This document shows, one piece after another, positions 6,597 to 13,445 of a stretch of DNA of 32,245 nt. Every line of letters starts with the position of its first letter. The stretch's first letter is position 1. Made by a program: the position numbers and the translations under genes. Where the stretch lies: positions 1-32,245 of the forward strand of contig MGUD01000005.1 in NCBI GenBank assembly GCA_001799795.1. Reading direction: 5' to 3'. The notes below the pieces were generated by a model. It was not told the origin of the DNA. It was given only the letters and a program-made list of their open reading frames with translations, and did no database searches. The DNA is from Elusimicrobia bacterium GWC2_61_19. Its GTDB lineage: Bacteria > Elusimicrobiota > Elusimicrobia > Elusimicrobiales > UBA9959.

Positions 6597-6632
6597 GGGA
6601 CAGTATACGGAACCCCCAATTTATGCTGTCCC
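6597..6632. repeat. Short inverted repeat, copy 2 (GGGAYAGTATA type)
   Basis: GGGACAGTATA (6597-6607) and TATGCTGTCCC (6622-6632) are inverted copies at 10 of 11 bases. It matches the element at 4794 along most of its length. It lies just after a terminator and before the promoter region of the next gene. Confidence 0.65.
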
Positions 6633-6691
6633 ACCAAAACCGGAAGTTTGTATTATAGTGGGGAAGTCCGAGACCGCGGGGAGGAGGGGTT

Positions 6692-7009
6692 ATGGCGGAT
6701 GAAAAACATGTGTTCGTTGCCAGCCGGTGGACGGGGGGCAATTTCTTTTTTCCGGTGCGTATAGAGGTGACTCACGACCGGGTGGCCAGGATCAAACCCA
6801 GTCTTATCGGTTCCGACGAGGAAAGCATCTCTATGTACAAGGTGGCCTCGGTAAATATACACACTGGGCTGCTCTGGGCCGATATCAGGATAGATTCAAG
6901 CGGCGGGACCAACCCCATCCTGAGCCACGGGCACCGCAAAGCGGACGCTCAGGCCATACGCGCGCTTATAGAAGGCTTCCAGCACGGTACCCCCGGCGCG
7001 GCCGACTGA
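6692..7009 (+). CDS. Small PH-like protein of unknown function
   Basis: The protein has 105 residues. It consists of a run of short strands (VFVASRW, FFFPVRIEV, RVARIKPSL, SISMYKVASVNI, WADIRIDSS) followed by a final helix (KADAQAIRALIEGF). That order resembles small bacterial pleckstrin-homology-like domains. The fold is a guess from the strand pattern, and no catalytic residues stand out. There is no signal peptide, so it should be cytoplasmic. ATG 6692 follows a clear GAGGAGGGG Shine-Dalgarno site, and a TATTAT box at 6651-6656 could be its promoter. It is flanked by two different repeat elements. Confidence 0.6.
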   Translation: MADEKHVFVASRWTGGNFFFPVRIEVTHDRVARIKPSLIGSDEESISMYKVASVNIHTGLLWADIRIDSSGGTNPILSHGHRKADAQAIRALIEGFQHGTPGAAD

Positions 7010-7017
7010 CCGGCCCG

Positions 7018-7097
7018 GGGGACGCTGCTTCCTAACTTCCTAAATTCACACACCACCTAAGAGCGTAATAATTAGGAAGTTAGGAAGCAGCGTCCCC
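7018..7097. repeat. 80-base inverted-repeat element, copy 2
   Basis: Its 26-base arms (7018-7043 and 7072-7097) are identical to those at 5592-5671, and the centre differs at five of 28 positions. It begins nine bases after the stop codon of the small PH-like gene. Confidence 0.85.
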
Positions 7098-7143
7098 TCT
7101 CTCTCCACTCGGCTGTAAAATATCCCTAAATCTCCCAAAACAA

Positions 7144-7210
7144 CCCGACAATACGTTGTCGGGATGCTCTGCTATGCTATTTAAAGAAACTAGCCCTCCA
7201 AAGACGGAGG
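7144..7210 (+). promoter_or_regulatory. Two hairpins before the broken nuclease gene, one masking its ribosome site
   Basis: CCCGACAA (7144-7151) and TTGTCGGG (7156-7163) form a perfect eight-pair hairpin with loop TACG; it could be an operator or an attenuator. Farther on, CCTCC (7195-7199) can pair with GGAGG (7206-7210), which is the Shine-Dalgarno site of the gene at 7218. Masked ribosome sites are one way to limit expression. Confidence 0.45.
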
Positions 7211-7217
7211 TTAACAT

Positions 7218-8149
7218 ATGAGTAAGAATATTTTGGTTCTCCCCGCCGACTATGCTGCCTGGCTTATAAGTTTGAAGCGGCGGATCGCCAGCGCCCGGCA
7301 GCGGGCGGTTCTTATCGCCAACGAAGAACAAATACGCCTCTACCACTATATAGGGCGTGACATTCTGCTCCGGCAAAACCGCCAGGGATGGGGCGCTAAG
7401 GTTATTGACCGCCTATCCGCTGATCTCCGAGCTGCCTTTCCGGATATGAAAGGATTATCCACTTCGAATCTTAAATATATGCGGTTTTTTGCCCAAGAGT
7501 GCCCGGGAAGTACAATTGGTCAGCAGCCTGCTGACCAATTGCCCTGGTTCCATATTGTCACCCTGCTGACCAAAGTCTCCGAGCCTGGAATTAGGGAATG
7601 GTATGCCCGTGAAGTCATACAGCAAGCCTGGTCCCGGGATACCCTTACCATTTTGATTTCCTTGGGCTTGGCGATGAAGCACAAGAACGTGATATCGAAA
7701 ACGCCCTGATCCGCCATATAATGCGGTTCCTCATGGAACTGGGCGCCGGTTTCGCGTTCGTCGGGCGGCAGTTCCGTCTTGAAGTTGAGGGTGACGAGTT
7801 TTTCCTTGACCTGCTCTTCTACCACACCCGGCTCAAGTGTTATGTCGTGGTCGAACTTAAAGCTGCCGCGTTCAAACCGGAACATGCCGGTCAGCTAAAC
7901 TTCTACCTTGCCGCTGTGGATGCGCAGATCAAAGCATCCGACGATAAACCAACTATCGGTCTCTTGCTCTGTAAAAGCAAAAAACGTCTGGTGGCTGAAT
8001 ACTCTCTGTCCGGCATGGCCAAGCCCATGGGCGTGGCGCAATATCAATTGGTCCGCGCCCTGCCTCAGCCGCTCGACATTTGCCTCCCCACGATAGAGGA
8101 ATTGGAGGCGGAACTCTCACGTGAACTTAAACCTAAAGGACAACCGTGA
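7218..8149 (+). pseudogene. DUF1016 (YhcG-type) PD-(D/E)XK nuclease gene, broken by a deletion with frameshift
   Basis: The first frame (7218-7637) encodes the DUF1016 N-terminal domain up to QQAWSR. Sequence matching the rest of the family then resumes two bases out of frame from about 7640 (YHFDFLGLGDEAQE) and runs to 8149. The C-terminal nuclease domain looks intact, with the D...E-x-K pattern in FFLDLLFYH and VVVELKAA. Intact family members have about 40 residues between WSR and the DPYxFDFL motif; these are missing here, so a deletion of roughly 115-120 bases explains both the loss and the shift. The first frame ends early at 7709. ATG 7218 has a GGAGG site. Proteins of this family accompany restriction or mobile loci and act on branched DNA. 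A restart at ATG 7721 would yield only the nuclease domain (142 residues). Confidence 0.85.
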
Positions 8150-8191
8150 GTATATTGGTGGGAATATTTATCGGCAACTGGCGGGGTTCTT

Positions 8192-8599
8192 TCAGCGCAT
8201 GGCGTGCAGGCGCAGGGCAAAATGGTGGATGACGGCGACAAGGGAGATGGTGCCGGACCAGAGATGGAAGTGCACCACCTGGATCTTTACCGCTTTCTCC
8301 AGCGGGACCAGCAGCGTAAGCCCCAGGACGGCGCAGACCAGGAAAGAGGCCAACAGGACCCAGTTCCAGGAGATCCTTACCGCGCGGCGGCTCTGCGGAT
8401 ATTTGTGCGCGGCGGCCTCGGAGACGGCGGCCAAGGCGGCCGTCAGCAGGATCATCTGCGGGATATAGAACTCGAGGAAACGATTGCCCTTCTTCGGCGG
8501 CGGGGTCTGCGCTGAAACCGCGGGGACGGCAGGCTGCGGCAACTCGGCCGCGGCGGCGGGCATGGCCAGGAACATAAATAACAGTAGTGTTTTGTTCAT
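8192..8599 (-). CDS. Small three-helix membrane protein with histidine-rich last helix
   Basis: The protein has 135 residues. A signal-like first helix (residues 1-18, ending MPAAAAE) is followed by a proline-rich stretch and then three hydrophobic segments: YIPQMILLTAALAAV, WVLLASFLVCAVLGLTLLV, and a last one carrying H-x-H, then HH, then H. Such spaced histidines occur in small b-type cytochromes, but a full set of ligand pairs on two helices is not evident, so heme binding is only a possibility. I chose ATG 8599 because GAGGA lies just upstream and TATAAT lies at 8617-8612 on the minus strand; a longer reading from 8725 has no such support. It converges on the broken nuclease gene. Confidence 0.65.
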   Translation of the reverse strand: MNKTLLLFMFLAMPAAAAELPQPAVPAVSAQTPPPKKGNRFLEFYIPQMILLTAALAAVSEAAAHKYPQSRRAVRISWNWVLLASFLVCAVLGLTLLVPLEKAVKIQVVHFHLWSGTISLVAVIHHFALRLHAMR

Positions 8600-8630
8600 A
8601 GGGTCCTCATAATTATATATCAACAGGGGC

Positions 8631-8692
8631 CTAAGGGCCCAGGAAAACGGCGGCATTTTTCCGCGCCGGCTATGGGCTTTCGGCCCTGTCGC
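8631..8692 (+). other. Conserved structured element in a divergent gap, copy A
   Basis: AAGGGCCC (8633-8640), CGGCGGCA (8648-8655) and GTCGC (8688-8692) recur in the same order and almost the same spacing at 32074-32132. Between the last two blocks lies the hairpin GGGC-TTTCG-GCCC (8674-8686). Both copies lie between two divergent genes, in the same orientation, upstream of a -10 box. It could be a regulator site array or a small RNA. Confidence 0.5.
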
Positions 8693-8709
8693 CTGGCGGT
8701 CGTTTAAAG

Positions 8710-8720
8710 GATAATATAAG
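8710..8720 (+). promoter_or_regulatory. -10 region of the secreted caspase-like gene
   Basis: GATAATATAAG contains two overlapping -10-like hexamers, GATAAT (8710-8715) and TATAAG (8715-8720). The ATG is at 8729, eight bases after the second, so the mRNA has almost no leader and no Shine-Dalgarno site. Confidence 0.45.
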
Positions 8721-8728
8721 TACAACGC

Positions 8729-10150
8729 ATGAAAAAAACCATATTACCCGCCCTTTTGCTCGGTCTCGCCGGTGCGGCTTCCGCCGCGGGTTTTAATGAT
8801 CTGGCGATAAACGTTTCACAGATAAGGGCGCTGCCCGCCCCTGAAACGTCCGCGGTAACCCCGCAATTCTCCGACATGTTCGCGGCGGCCGAGCAGCCCT
8901 CCAGGTGGTACGGCAAGGATTCCCGCCAGGCGCGCATGCAGTTCACCTCCTATATCCACTACAAGGTCCCGTCCAATTATACCGGCGCGGTAACGCAGAT
9001 ACTTGATAATTCCTACCACCGCCAGAAGATCTCCGAACTGGTGGACCTGCAGCTGCAGCACATGTACGGCGCTTTCACCACGCACCCCGGCTTTGTGGAC
9101 AACCCCGGCATCCCTTCGGGCGACTATAAAGTTAAACTGCTCGCGGCCGAAAAGGTTACCAACGAGCCGTACGCCAGGGTCTCCTACTCCTACGACGACA
9201 TGGCGGTCTTCTCCAGCCGGATCTTCGGCGGCGGCGGCTCCGTGCGCATAAATTTCGTTCTGCCGAAAGACCCGCTTACCATCTACAGCAAGGGTTTTCC
9301 CACGCCCGCGTCGCGGGTGAACCGCTGTACCGACGCGCATTACAACAGCGAAGGGGATTTCTGGTATTTCTGGAATCCGTACCAGGACGGCTGCCCCATA
9401 ACCGGCGCGGACCTGGTGGGCGTGCAGACCGACCTTAAAACCCTGCCCATGACGCGCAACACCTACCCGGAATACGCCAGGCTTTACGGCGACAACGGCA
9501 ACGGGGAAATACTGCAGGTGTCGTACCTGGTCGGGGTGGACGGGAATTTTCAGAACGGGGACCTGGGCAAGAAGACGTTCAACGACGCTTTTGCAGGCCT
9601 TAAGGCCGCCGGTTTCCGCGTTACCGTGGACGAGGCCCGCCGCAAACAGCTCACCTATGACGCCGGCCCCAAACGCGCTCACGTGCAGATGCTGCTGCTG
9701 GACCCTAACAGCGTCGAGTTCGCCAGGGAAGCGGTGCGCGGCATGAAGTCCGACATCTTCATCTACGACGGCCACTCCGGCCTGGGCGCCTACCTAGACC
9801 CGGAGCGCCTTATGGAAGACTCCGGCCGTCCGCTGGCGCTGCCGCAGAAAAAGTACCAGATCTTCGTGTTCCAGGGCTGCTCCACCTACGCTTACTACAA
9901 CACCGCCTTCTTCCGCCTTAAAAAAAGCTCCGCCGACCCTAAAGGCACCAGGAATCTGGACATCATCACCACCGGCATAGGCGCGGCCTTCGACGTAGGC
10001 GCCAAGGTGGACACCGCTTTCCTCACCAGCGTCACCATGGGCCAGAGACCTTCCTGGCAGACCATCATGGGCAGGATGAGCGCTGCCGAAGGCGAAAACA
10101 CGGCCCTCACCCACGTAAATGGCGACGAGGATAATCCCGCCGCGCCTTAA
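8729..10150 (+). CDS. Secreted protein with a possible caspase-like (clan CD) His/Cys pair
   Basis: The protein has 473 residues. Residues 1-19 are a signal peptide (cleavage after ASA). I do not recognise a named family. The region 340-390 carries two motifs typical of clan CD peptidases such as gingipain, caspase and legumain: a hydrophobic strand ending in DGHSG (H349), and a second ending in FQGCSTY (C384). A histidine after a strand, then a cysteine at the end of the next strand about 35 residues later, is how that fold places its catalytic pair. Residues 90-300 form a separate N-terminal region with many aromatic residues and three cysteines. The activity is inferred from these motifs only. 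It is transcribed alone, away from the small membrane protein. Confidence 0.6.
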   Translation: MKKTILPALLLGLAGAASAAGFNDLAINVSQIRALPAPETSAVTPQFSDMFAAAEQPSRWYGKDSRQARMQFTSYIHYKVPSNYTGAVTQILDNSYHRQKISELVDLQLQHMYGAFTTHPGFVDNPGIPSGDYKVKLLAAEKVTNEPYARVSYSYDDMAVFSSRIFGGGGSVRINFVLPKDPLTIYSKGFPTPASRVNRCTDAHYNSEGDFWYFWNPYQDGCPITGADLVGVQTDLKTLPMTRNTYPEYARLYGDNGNGEILQVSYLVGVDGNFQNGDLGKKTFNDAFAGLKAAGFRVTVDEARRKQLTYDAGPKRAHVQMLLLDPNSVEFAREAVRGMKSDIFIYDGHSGLGAYLDPERLMEDSGRPLALPQKKYQIFVFQGCSTYAYYNTAFFRLKKSSADPKGTRNLDIITTGIGAAFDVGAKVDTAFLTSVTMGQRPSWQTIMGRMSAAEGENTALTHVNGDEDNPAAP

Positions 10151-10191
10151 TTAGGCCCGCCCCCGTCCATGTCCGCTATGTCCGGTTTTTA

Positions 10192-10237
10192 CCACTTCCG
10201 ATTCGTCCAATACTTCAGCCTGCTGATTTTCTATACT
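10192..10237 (+). promoter_or_regulatory. Promoter of the AraC-type gene with a conserved upstream box
   Basis: ATTCGTCCAATAC (10201-10213), preceded by CCACTTCC (10192-10199), lies 31 bases before TATACT (10232-10237), measured start to start. The same box with the same 31-base distance precedes the secreted-protein gene at 11255. It sits over the -35 position, as expected for an activator site. Confidence 0.6.
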
Positions 10238-10285
10238 GATAAAGCGTTGTTCCGGTGCAGGATAGTACTGGTGTGATTGGATCCA

Positions 10286-11110
10286 ATGGCTCGCAAACCG
10301 CCCAAAAAAATCGCTGGTTCCGACCCTAATGAACCCCGGGTATACGGCAGGAACCTGCCGTCCGACCCGCGGCTCGCCGGTTTGCTTGTCTGCTCGCACG
10401 CGACTTCGCGCGGCAAGCTCATGCGGCGGGACCTGGTGATGGTGCCGGACGGCCACCTGGAAATATTTCTGGATTTCCGCGCGGTAGCCGGGAAAAAAAT
10501 ACCCATGCTGGTGGGCATCCGGCCGAACGCCATAAGGTTAAAGACCGGCAGGCCGCTGGATATCATGGGCATTAAGTTCATGCCTGGGATGTTCTATTCT
10601 TTATTCCGCGCTTCTACGGCCGCCTTCTCCAAAGATTTCATACCCCTGAGCTCGGTGATCGGCAAAGCAGCTTTGCCTTTTAACGGGGTTTTTAAAGAGC
10701 GGACGCCGGCCGCCAGAATGCGGCTGCTCAACGCGATACTTGCCGACTGCGCGGGAAAAAGAGAACCCATGAGCCGCGAACTGAGTGCCGCTCTTGAAAG
10801 CATGTACGCCCGCAAAGGCAGGATCACCGTGGGAGAAATGGCCCGGACCGCCGGCTGGACCAGGCGCTGGTTCCTGGAGACCTTCAAGAAATGGATAGGA
10901 ACGAGTCCGCGGGCGTTCAGTAAAAATCTGAAGTTCGTGATCGCGGTGCGCGAGCTGAATGCCGGGAACAGACCGGTCGCCGCGGCGCATGAAGCGGGAT
11001 ATGCGGACCAGCCCCACCTAAACCGCGCGTTTAAAAGCCAGATGGGGCTTACGCCTGGAGAAACCTTTAAGTATAAACGGCACAGAAAAATACTCCCTTT
11101 GGAACCCTGA
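10286..11110 (+). CDS. AraC-family transcriptional regulator
   Basis: The protein has about 274 residues. Its C-terminal hundred residues form the two helix-turn-helix motifs of the AraC family: ITVGEMARTAGWTRRWF for the first, and VAAAHEAGYADQPHLNRAFK for the second, followed by the family's final phrase MGLTPGETFK. The N-terminal 150 residues probably bind a ligand; they begin with short strands and include VPDGHLEIFLDF, common in the AraC subgroup with a short beta-rich sensor. ATG 10286 is used; TTG 10277 is in frame and possible. No clear Shine-Dalgarno site is seen. Its own promoter and that of the next gene share a box, so it probably controls both. Confidence 0.88.
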   Translation: MARKPPKKIAGSDPNEPRVYGRNLPSDPRLAGLLVCSHATSRGKLMRRDLVMVPDGHLEIFLDFRAVAGKKIPMLVGIRPNAIRLKTGRPLDIMGIKFMPGMFYSLFRASTAAFSKDFIPLSSVIGKAALPFNGVFKERTPAARMRLLNAILADCAGKREPMSRELSAALESMYARKGRITVGEMARTAGWTRRWFLETFKKWIGTSPRAFSKNLKFVIAVRELNAGNRPVAAAHEAGYADQPHLNRAFKSQMGLTPGETFKYKRHRKILPLEP

Positions 11111-11114
11111 CCGA

Positions 11115-11130
11115 CGGAGCGGGAGCTCCG
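11115..11130 (+). terminator. Possible weak terminator hairpin after the AraC-type gene
   Basis: CGGAGC (11115-11120) pairs with GCTCCG (11125-11130) around GGGA. There is no immediate T run, only CCCTTTTAT some 15-20 bases on, so termination is uncertain. Confidence 0.3.
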
Positions 11131-11156
11131 CCCGGGTCCCCGATCCCTTTTATAGT

Positions 11157-11202
11157 CCGCTTCTCATTCGTCCAATACAAGGCCGCGGCGCTCTGTTATA
11201 CT
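11157..11202 (+). promoter_or_regulatory. Promoter of the secreted cysteine-containing protein with the AraC-linked box
   Basis: CCGCTTCT (11157-11164) and ATTCGTCCAATAC (11166-11178) precede the extended -10 box TGTTATACT (11194-11202). The box starts 31 bases before TATACT, exactly as in front of the AraC-type gene. The sequences between box and hexamer are unrelated, so the box itself is what is conserved. Confidence 0.65.
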
Positions 11203-11254
11203 CTTTACGGAAGCGGCGCGCTCAGCCCGCATCCATGCGCAATCTGGAGGTATT

Positions 11255-11860
11255 ATGAAAAAAAGCACTTTGTTGTTCACGGCTTTATTTGTAGCCGGGG
11301 CCGGCGCCAGCGCGCTTGCCGGGCAGCGGAAGGCTCCCGACGCGGCCCCGGATATGGCCGCCGCGTCAAAAGCGCCGGCGTCCATTGTGCAGCTCAGCGG
11401 GTCGGACGATAAGGAGAAAATAAAGATCCCGGTTCCCGAGGAAAGCGCGCGCGCAGCGGCCGCGCCGGTGGGGCGCAAATGCTGGAACTACAATAAAGAA
11501 CTGCTAACTATGACCTTCTCCGGAGCTGACCGGCTTACCATCGTTAAAAACGGTAATTCCTGCGTTGTGCTTCGCGACAGAACATATCCCGGCAGCCATG
11601 TGCCGCCGGAATACAAGAGCTGGTTCCGTTACCACGAGAACGCCAAAATAGACGAAAGCACCGGTTATGGGAGGGATAACCCCTGCACCAAGGTCTTTGG
11701 CGGGCATAAACCTGATTCTTCCGGACTTACCGGGGTATTCACGGAACTCAGACTGGACTCGGCTTTAGCCGATGCCGATTTCCGTAATTCAGCCAACATG
11801 ATATTCCAGGGGATCGGCGACGGCGCCGGCCCCGTGAAAGATAAGTTCATCTGTCGGTAA
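11255..11860 (+). CDS. Secreted cysteine-containing protein of unknown function
   Basis: The protein has 201 residues with a signal peptide over residues 1-22 (cleavage after SALA). The mature part starts with an alanine- and proline-rich linker of about 50 residues. It continues with a compact domain holding four cysteines (in RKCWNY, GNSCVV, DNPCTK and the final FICR), which could form two disulfides outside the cytoplasm. No family is recognised. GGAGG lies four bases before ATG 11255, and the leader from the mapped -10 box would be about 46 bases. Its promoter box is shared with the AraC-type gene upstream, so it is the best candidate target of that regulator. A strong hairpin follows. 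Confidence 0.7.
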   Translation: MKKSTLLFTALFVAGAGASALAGQRKAPDAAPDMAAASKAPASIVQLSGSDDKEKIKIPVPEESARAAAAPVGRKCWNYNKELLTMTFSGADRLTIVKNGNSCVVLRDRTYPGSHVPPEYKSWFRYHENAKIDESTGYGRDNPCTKVFGGHKPDSSGLTGVFTELRLDSALADADFRNSANMIFQGIGDGAGPVKDKFICR

Positions 11861-11877
11861 GAATAAGGCGGGTGTCG

Positions 11878-11910
11878 ATAAGGCCGGCAGGCGTTAACTG
11901 CCGGCCTTAT
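11878..11910. terminator. Strong hairpin between convergent genes
   Basis: ATAAGGCCGGCAG (11878-11890) pairs with CTGCCGGCCTTAT (11898-11910) over 13 bases around a seven-base loop. There is no long T run on either side, but its place between two convergent genes suggests a bidirectional terminator. Confidence 0.65.
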
Positions 11911-11948
11911 TGCGTCCTCGGCCCGCGTTTACCGCCTGCGGCCCGGCG

Positions 11949-13394
11949 CTAACCCTTTATCACTATCAGCGGCCTGAACCTGGCCACGCGGCGGGCTATA
12001 CCGGCTTCCGTTACTACGCGCACCACGGCGTCCACGTCCTTATAAGCTTCCGGCATTTCTTCGGCCAGGGTTTCGCGCCCGCTGGAGCGCACCCACACGC
12101 CTTTGGCGGCCAGTTCGCCGGCTATGTCGCGGCCTCTGGCGCGCCGGATGGCCTCGTGGCGGCTCATCAGGCGCCCGGCCCCGTGGCAGGACGAGCCGAA
12201 AGTCTGCCGCATCGCCTGCGCGGTGCCGGCCAGCAGGTAGGAGCAGCGTCCCATATCGCCGGGGATTATCACCGGCTGGCCCACGGCGGCGTACGCCGGC
12301 GGCAGTTCCGGGTGGCCCGGGCCGAAAGCGCGCGTGGCGCCTTTGCGGTGCACTATCACCTTGACCTTTTTGCCCCCCAGCTCGTGCTCTTCCAGCTTGG
12401 CGATGTTATGGGCCACGTCGTAAACCAGGTTCATGGCCAGGGCGCGCTCGCCCATGCCGAGGACTTTGCAAAATGTGTCCCTGGTCAGGCCGGTCAGCGC
12501 CTGGCGGTTGGCCCAGGCGTAATTGGCCGCGGCCTGCATAGCCCCGAAGTAGTCCTGCCCCTCCGTGCTGCGGAACGGCGCCGCGGCCAGCTGCGGGTCC
12601 GCCAGGGCTATGCCGTAGCGGCGGGCGGCGCTGCGCATCACTTCTATGAAATCAGTGCAGACCTGGTGGCCGAACCCGCGCGAGCCGGTATGGAGCATCA
12701 CCGTGATCTGGCCTTTGAACAGCCCGAAGGCCCGCGCCGCGGCCTCGTCGTAAATGTCAGTGACCTCCTGCACTTCCAGAAAATGGTTGCCCGACCCCAG
12801 CGTGCCCAGCTGGCCGCGCCCCCGCTCGAGGGCCCTGGCGCTTACCGCGTGGGGGTTGGCGCCGCTCATGGCCCCGCCTGACTCCGCGTAAATAATGTCC
12901 TCCGGCCGCCCAAGGCCGTTCTCCACGGCCCAGGCCGCGCCTTTTATCAAAGGCGCTTCCTGCTCGCGCTTGCCCACCCTTATGCCCCCGCCGGCGCCCA
13001 GGCCGGCCGGGATGTCCGAACGCAGCGCATTCGCCAGCGGCTCTAAATTTTCTCCGAGGCCGGCCAGGTCCAGCCCTGTGGCCAGCAGGCGCACGCCGCA
13101 ATTTATATCGTAGCCGACCCCGCCCGGCGAGATGACGCCGCTCTGCGCGTCGAAGGCCGCCACGCCGCCGATGGGGAAGCCGTAGCCGGTATGGATGTCG
13201 GGCATGGCCAGGACATTGCCGGCGAGCCCCGGCAGGGTGGCGGCGTTGGCGGCCTGGTCCAGCGCGCCCGCTTCCAGGAACCCTTCCAGGGCGGCGTCGG
13301 CGTAAATTATAGCGGAGCGGTTCATCCCCTGCTTGTAGGAGGGGAGTATTTCCAAACGGCAGGGGTCCAGGCGGATGATATTAGGGACGTTCAT
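11949..13394 (-). CDS. rtcB: RNA-splicing ligase RtcB
   Basis: The protein has about 481 residues, full length for the family. RtcB joins a 2',3'-cyclic phosphate or 3'-phosphate RNA end to a 5'-OH end, using GTP and manganese. All signature stretches are present: GGVGYDINCGVR with the metal cysteine, GTLGSGNHFLE, HTGSRGFGHQ, YDVAHN, HRKGATRAFGPG, and SSCHGAGR, whose histidine (H404 from this start) receives GMP. No archease or RtcA gene lies nearby, so it probably repairs tRNA or rRNA on its own. The start is uncertain: ATG 13394 gives the usual short N-terminus and GTG 13409 adds five residues, and neither has a Shine-Dalgarno site. It follows the ankyrin gene by about 50 bases on the same strand. 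Confidence 0.93.
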   Translation of the reverse strand: MNVPNIIRLDPCRLEILPSYKQGMNRSAIIYADAALEGFLEAGALDQAANAATLPGLAGNVLAMPDIHTGYGFPIGGVAAFDAQSGVISPGGVGYDINCGVRLLATGLDLAGLGENLEPLANALRSDIPAGLGAGGGIRVGKREQEAPLIKGAAWAVENGLGRPEDIIYAESGGAMSGANPHAVSARALERGRGQLGTLGSGNHFLEVQEVTDIYDEAAARAFGLFKGQITVMLHTGSRGFGHQVCTDFIEVMRSAARRYGIALADPQLAAAPFRSTEGQDYFGAMQAAANYAWANRQALTGLTRDTFCKVLGMGERALAMNLVYDVAHNIAKLEEHELGGKKVKVIVHRKGATRAFGPGHPELPPAYAAVGQPVIIPGDMGRCSYLLAGTAQAMRQTFGSSCHGAGRLMSRHEAIRRARGRDIAGELAAKGVWVRSSGRETLAEEMPEAYKDVDAVVRVVTEAGIARRVARFRPLIVIKG

Positions 13395-13445
13395 GCGGAT
13401 ACGTGTCACAGGGAAGGAAACTGTCAGGTGCGGGGTACGGGTGAT

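Noticed and set aside
5592-7097. CRISPR array
   Set aside because: The repeats are inverted, 80 bases long and more than 1.3 kb apart with genes between them; there are no regular spacers or cas genes.
8631-8692. Known riboswitch such as the cyclic-di-GMP type
   Set aside because: The conserved cores of riboswitches I know are not present, and the element lies upstream of the promoter of the plus-strand gene, not in its leader.
11949-13394. RNA-repair operon with archease or RtcA
   Set aside because: Neighbours of rtcB are an ankyrin lipoprotein and, convergently, a secreted protein; no repair partner is encoded in the window.
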